Below are positions 62,496-64,000 of a stretch of 64,000 bases of DNA, piece by piece; the first letter of the stretch is position 1; every line of letters begins with the position of its first letter. The DNA lies in assembly GCA_002917075.1 (NCBI GenBank), contig NTMA01000050.1:226106-290105 (forward strand), read 5' to 3'. The notes beneath the pieces were generated by a model that was not told where the DNA came from, made no database searches, and saw nothing but the letters and a program-made list of their open reading frames with translations. A program made the translations under genes and the position numbers. This stretch comes from Hawksworthiomyces lignivorus (lineage: Eukaryota; Ascomycota; Sordariomycetes; Ophiostomatales; Ophiostomataceae).

Positions 62496-64000
62496 ATGAC
62501 GGCCGACGCCGTGTCCTCGGCGGCGAAGCTCAGCCCCCGGAAGCAGAGGCAGAGCAAGCCGCTGGCCGACACATTATTCGGCCCCAAGGGCATCACCAAG
62601 ACGCCGTCGGCGTCGGCAGTGACGGCAACGCCGCTGCTGTCGTCGTCGCCGGCATTTGCCACGCCCCTTCACCCCATACGGCCTTTCGTGCCCAATGCAG
62701 CCGCGGCACCGTCGACCACGACCACGACGACAGCTGCGGGCCATGGCGCGGCGGCGACGGCCAAGCCGACGATCCTGCCGATCCTGCTGCCGCCGGCGAC
62801 GCTGCGGCCGCTGGCGTTCCGGACGTTTACCAAGAAGCACAGCCTGACGCTGACGTCCTCGGCGCTGGCGGAGCTGGCGACGTTTATCGGGCGGCACTGC
62901 GGGTCGGGCTGGCGCGAGGAGGGGCTGGCGGAGCGGGTGCTGGAGGAGACGGCCAAGAGCTGGAAGAACCGCAACTGCGGATTCATTGTGGACGGCGCCA
63001 GCGCGGAGCTCAAGGAGATCCTCAAGACGCTTGGGGGCAACATGCGGGGCGGGCGGATCGTGGTGGGCGGCGCACGCAGCGGTGGCGATGCCGTCGCGGC
63101 GGCGTCCGGAAGCGCGATCCCGGCTGGTGACAGTAGCAGCAGGCGCAGCCGAGACGGTGCTGGGTCCGGGCATGGCCGCGGGACCAGCATCAGCCGGCAA
63201 GACAGCCTCTTGCTCGACAGCACGCGCGAGTCAGACATTACCAACACGCGGCTAGGCCTGCGGCCGGCGGTAGCGGGACCTGGCGCGGCCGGGACACCGC
63301 TGCTGGCGCGCGAAGACAGCCAGGCGAGCCTGGGCATGAGCGGGCTGGACGTGGAGGACGGCGAGGGCGAGGGCGGGGCGGACGACGAGGGGCTGAGCGA
63401 CCCGCGGCAGTGGCTCAAGGTGGTGGGCGCGTTTGACCAGCCGCGCATGCTCTATAACGTGACAAAGAAGCATTTTGAACGGTAAGGGAAAGCAATGCTG
63501 AAAAGGAGCTGCTACGGGGGACCAAATGAAATTAATTCTTTTTTTTTTTTACTAGGGACACATCGAAGCCGTCGTTGCTACCCAGCACGACGCACAAGAC
63601 GTCGGCGTTCCGCAACCGGTTCAACGTGATCCACCAGCGGCTGCTGCGCAACGAGCTGTTCCAGAGCTCGGCGGTGGCGGAGGCGCGGGCGGTGGCGACG
63701 CTGGGGGGACGGTCGGCGTCGTCGGTGGGCCAGCGGCAGCAGACGCACAAGATCACGCCGGTGGCGAACCTGCTGGGGCGGCACGGCACACACCACATGC
63801 TGCTGGGGATGCTGGTAGTGCTGCCGACGGGCAGCCTGTCGATCTGCGACCTGTCAGCGTCGATCGCGCTAGACCTGTCGAGCGCGGTGGCGATCCCGGA
63901 GGACTCGGCGTGGTTCACGCCGGGGATGATCGTGCTGGTGGACGGGGTGTACGAGGAGGAGGAGGAGTCGGCGGGGCGGGGCCTGAACGGGGCGACGGGG
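62496..64000 (+). CDS. DPB2: DNA polymerase epsilon subunit B, 3'-partial
   Basis: Exon 1 is 62496-63481; the intron is 63482-63555 (74 bp, GTAAGG..ACTAG); exon 2 runs from 63556 past the window end. The N-terminal ~100 residues are low complexity. They are followed by the conserved LPPATLRPLAFRTFTKKH, then LTSSALAELATFIGRHCGSG and WREEGLAERVLEE, a helical N-terminal domain. A disordered acidic region comes next, then QWLKVVGAFDQPRMLYNV. Exon 2 gives NRFNVIHQRLLRNELFQ, KITPVANLLGR, LLGMLVVLPTG, LDLSSAVAIPEDSAWF and GMIVLVDGVYEEEEE, the OB-fold part of the B subunit. The calcineurin-like phosphoesterase domain would follow beyond the window. The product is the essential second subunit of the leading-strand polymerase, in the nucleus. 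The coding sequence is very GC-rich, unlike the cluster genes. The start at 62496 is the first ATG of the frame. Confidence 0.93.

Overview
The window is nuclear DNA of a filamentous ascomycete (Pezizomycotina). This is shown by genes with short introns (58-91 bp, GT..AG, often with a CTAAC/CTGAC-like branch site), fungal-only protein families, and long AT-rich spacers with homopolymer and microsatellite tracts. The genus cannot be fixed from sequence alone. The regulator and reductase look most like those of Sordariomycete-type DHN-melanin clusters.

Layout: (1) <1-2437 (+), 3' part of a Bre4-like membrane protein of the FUSC/aromatic-acid-exporter family. (2) 5135-6961 (+), secreted laccase/Fet3-like multicopper oxidase, four exons. 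(3) 15627-22418 (+), non-reducing polyketide synthase, SAT-KS-AT-PT-ACP-ACP-TE, 2184 aa, four exons. (4) 28673-30208 (+), AflR-like Zn2Cys6 regulator. (5) 34463-35406 (-), tetrahydroxynaphthalene reductase, two exons. (6) 40741-44183 (-), Cmr1/Pig1-type regulator with two C2H2 fingers and one Zn2Cys6 cluster, five exons. (7) 61003-62031 (-), a small, probably mitochondrial, conserved fungal protein in six exons, reconstructed by splicing. (8) 62496->64000 (+), DNA polymerase epsilon subunit B, 5' part.

Genes 2-6 together look like a 1,8-dihydroxynaphthalene (DHN) melanin cluster. The synthase would make 1,3,6,8-tetrahydroxynaphthalene, the reductase would turn it into scytalone, the multicopper oxidase could polymerise the end product outside the cell, and the two transcription factors would control the set. 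Scytalone dehydratase is not visible in the window, nor is a separate trihydroxynaphthalene reductase. The flanking genes (1, 7, 8) are housekeeping-like and probably mark the cluster edges.

The spacers are unusually long (2.7, 8.7, 6.3, 4.3, 5.3 and 16.8 kb). I found no convincing tRNA, rRNA, transposase or CRISPR in them. They hold promoters, pyrimidine-rich leaders, homopolymers and simple repeats. All splice models are read by eye from reading frame, splice signals and family conservation. No alignment or RNA data were used.
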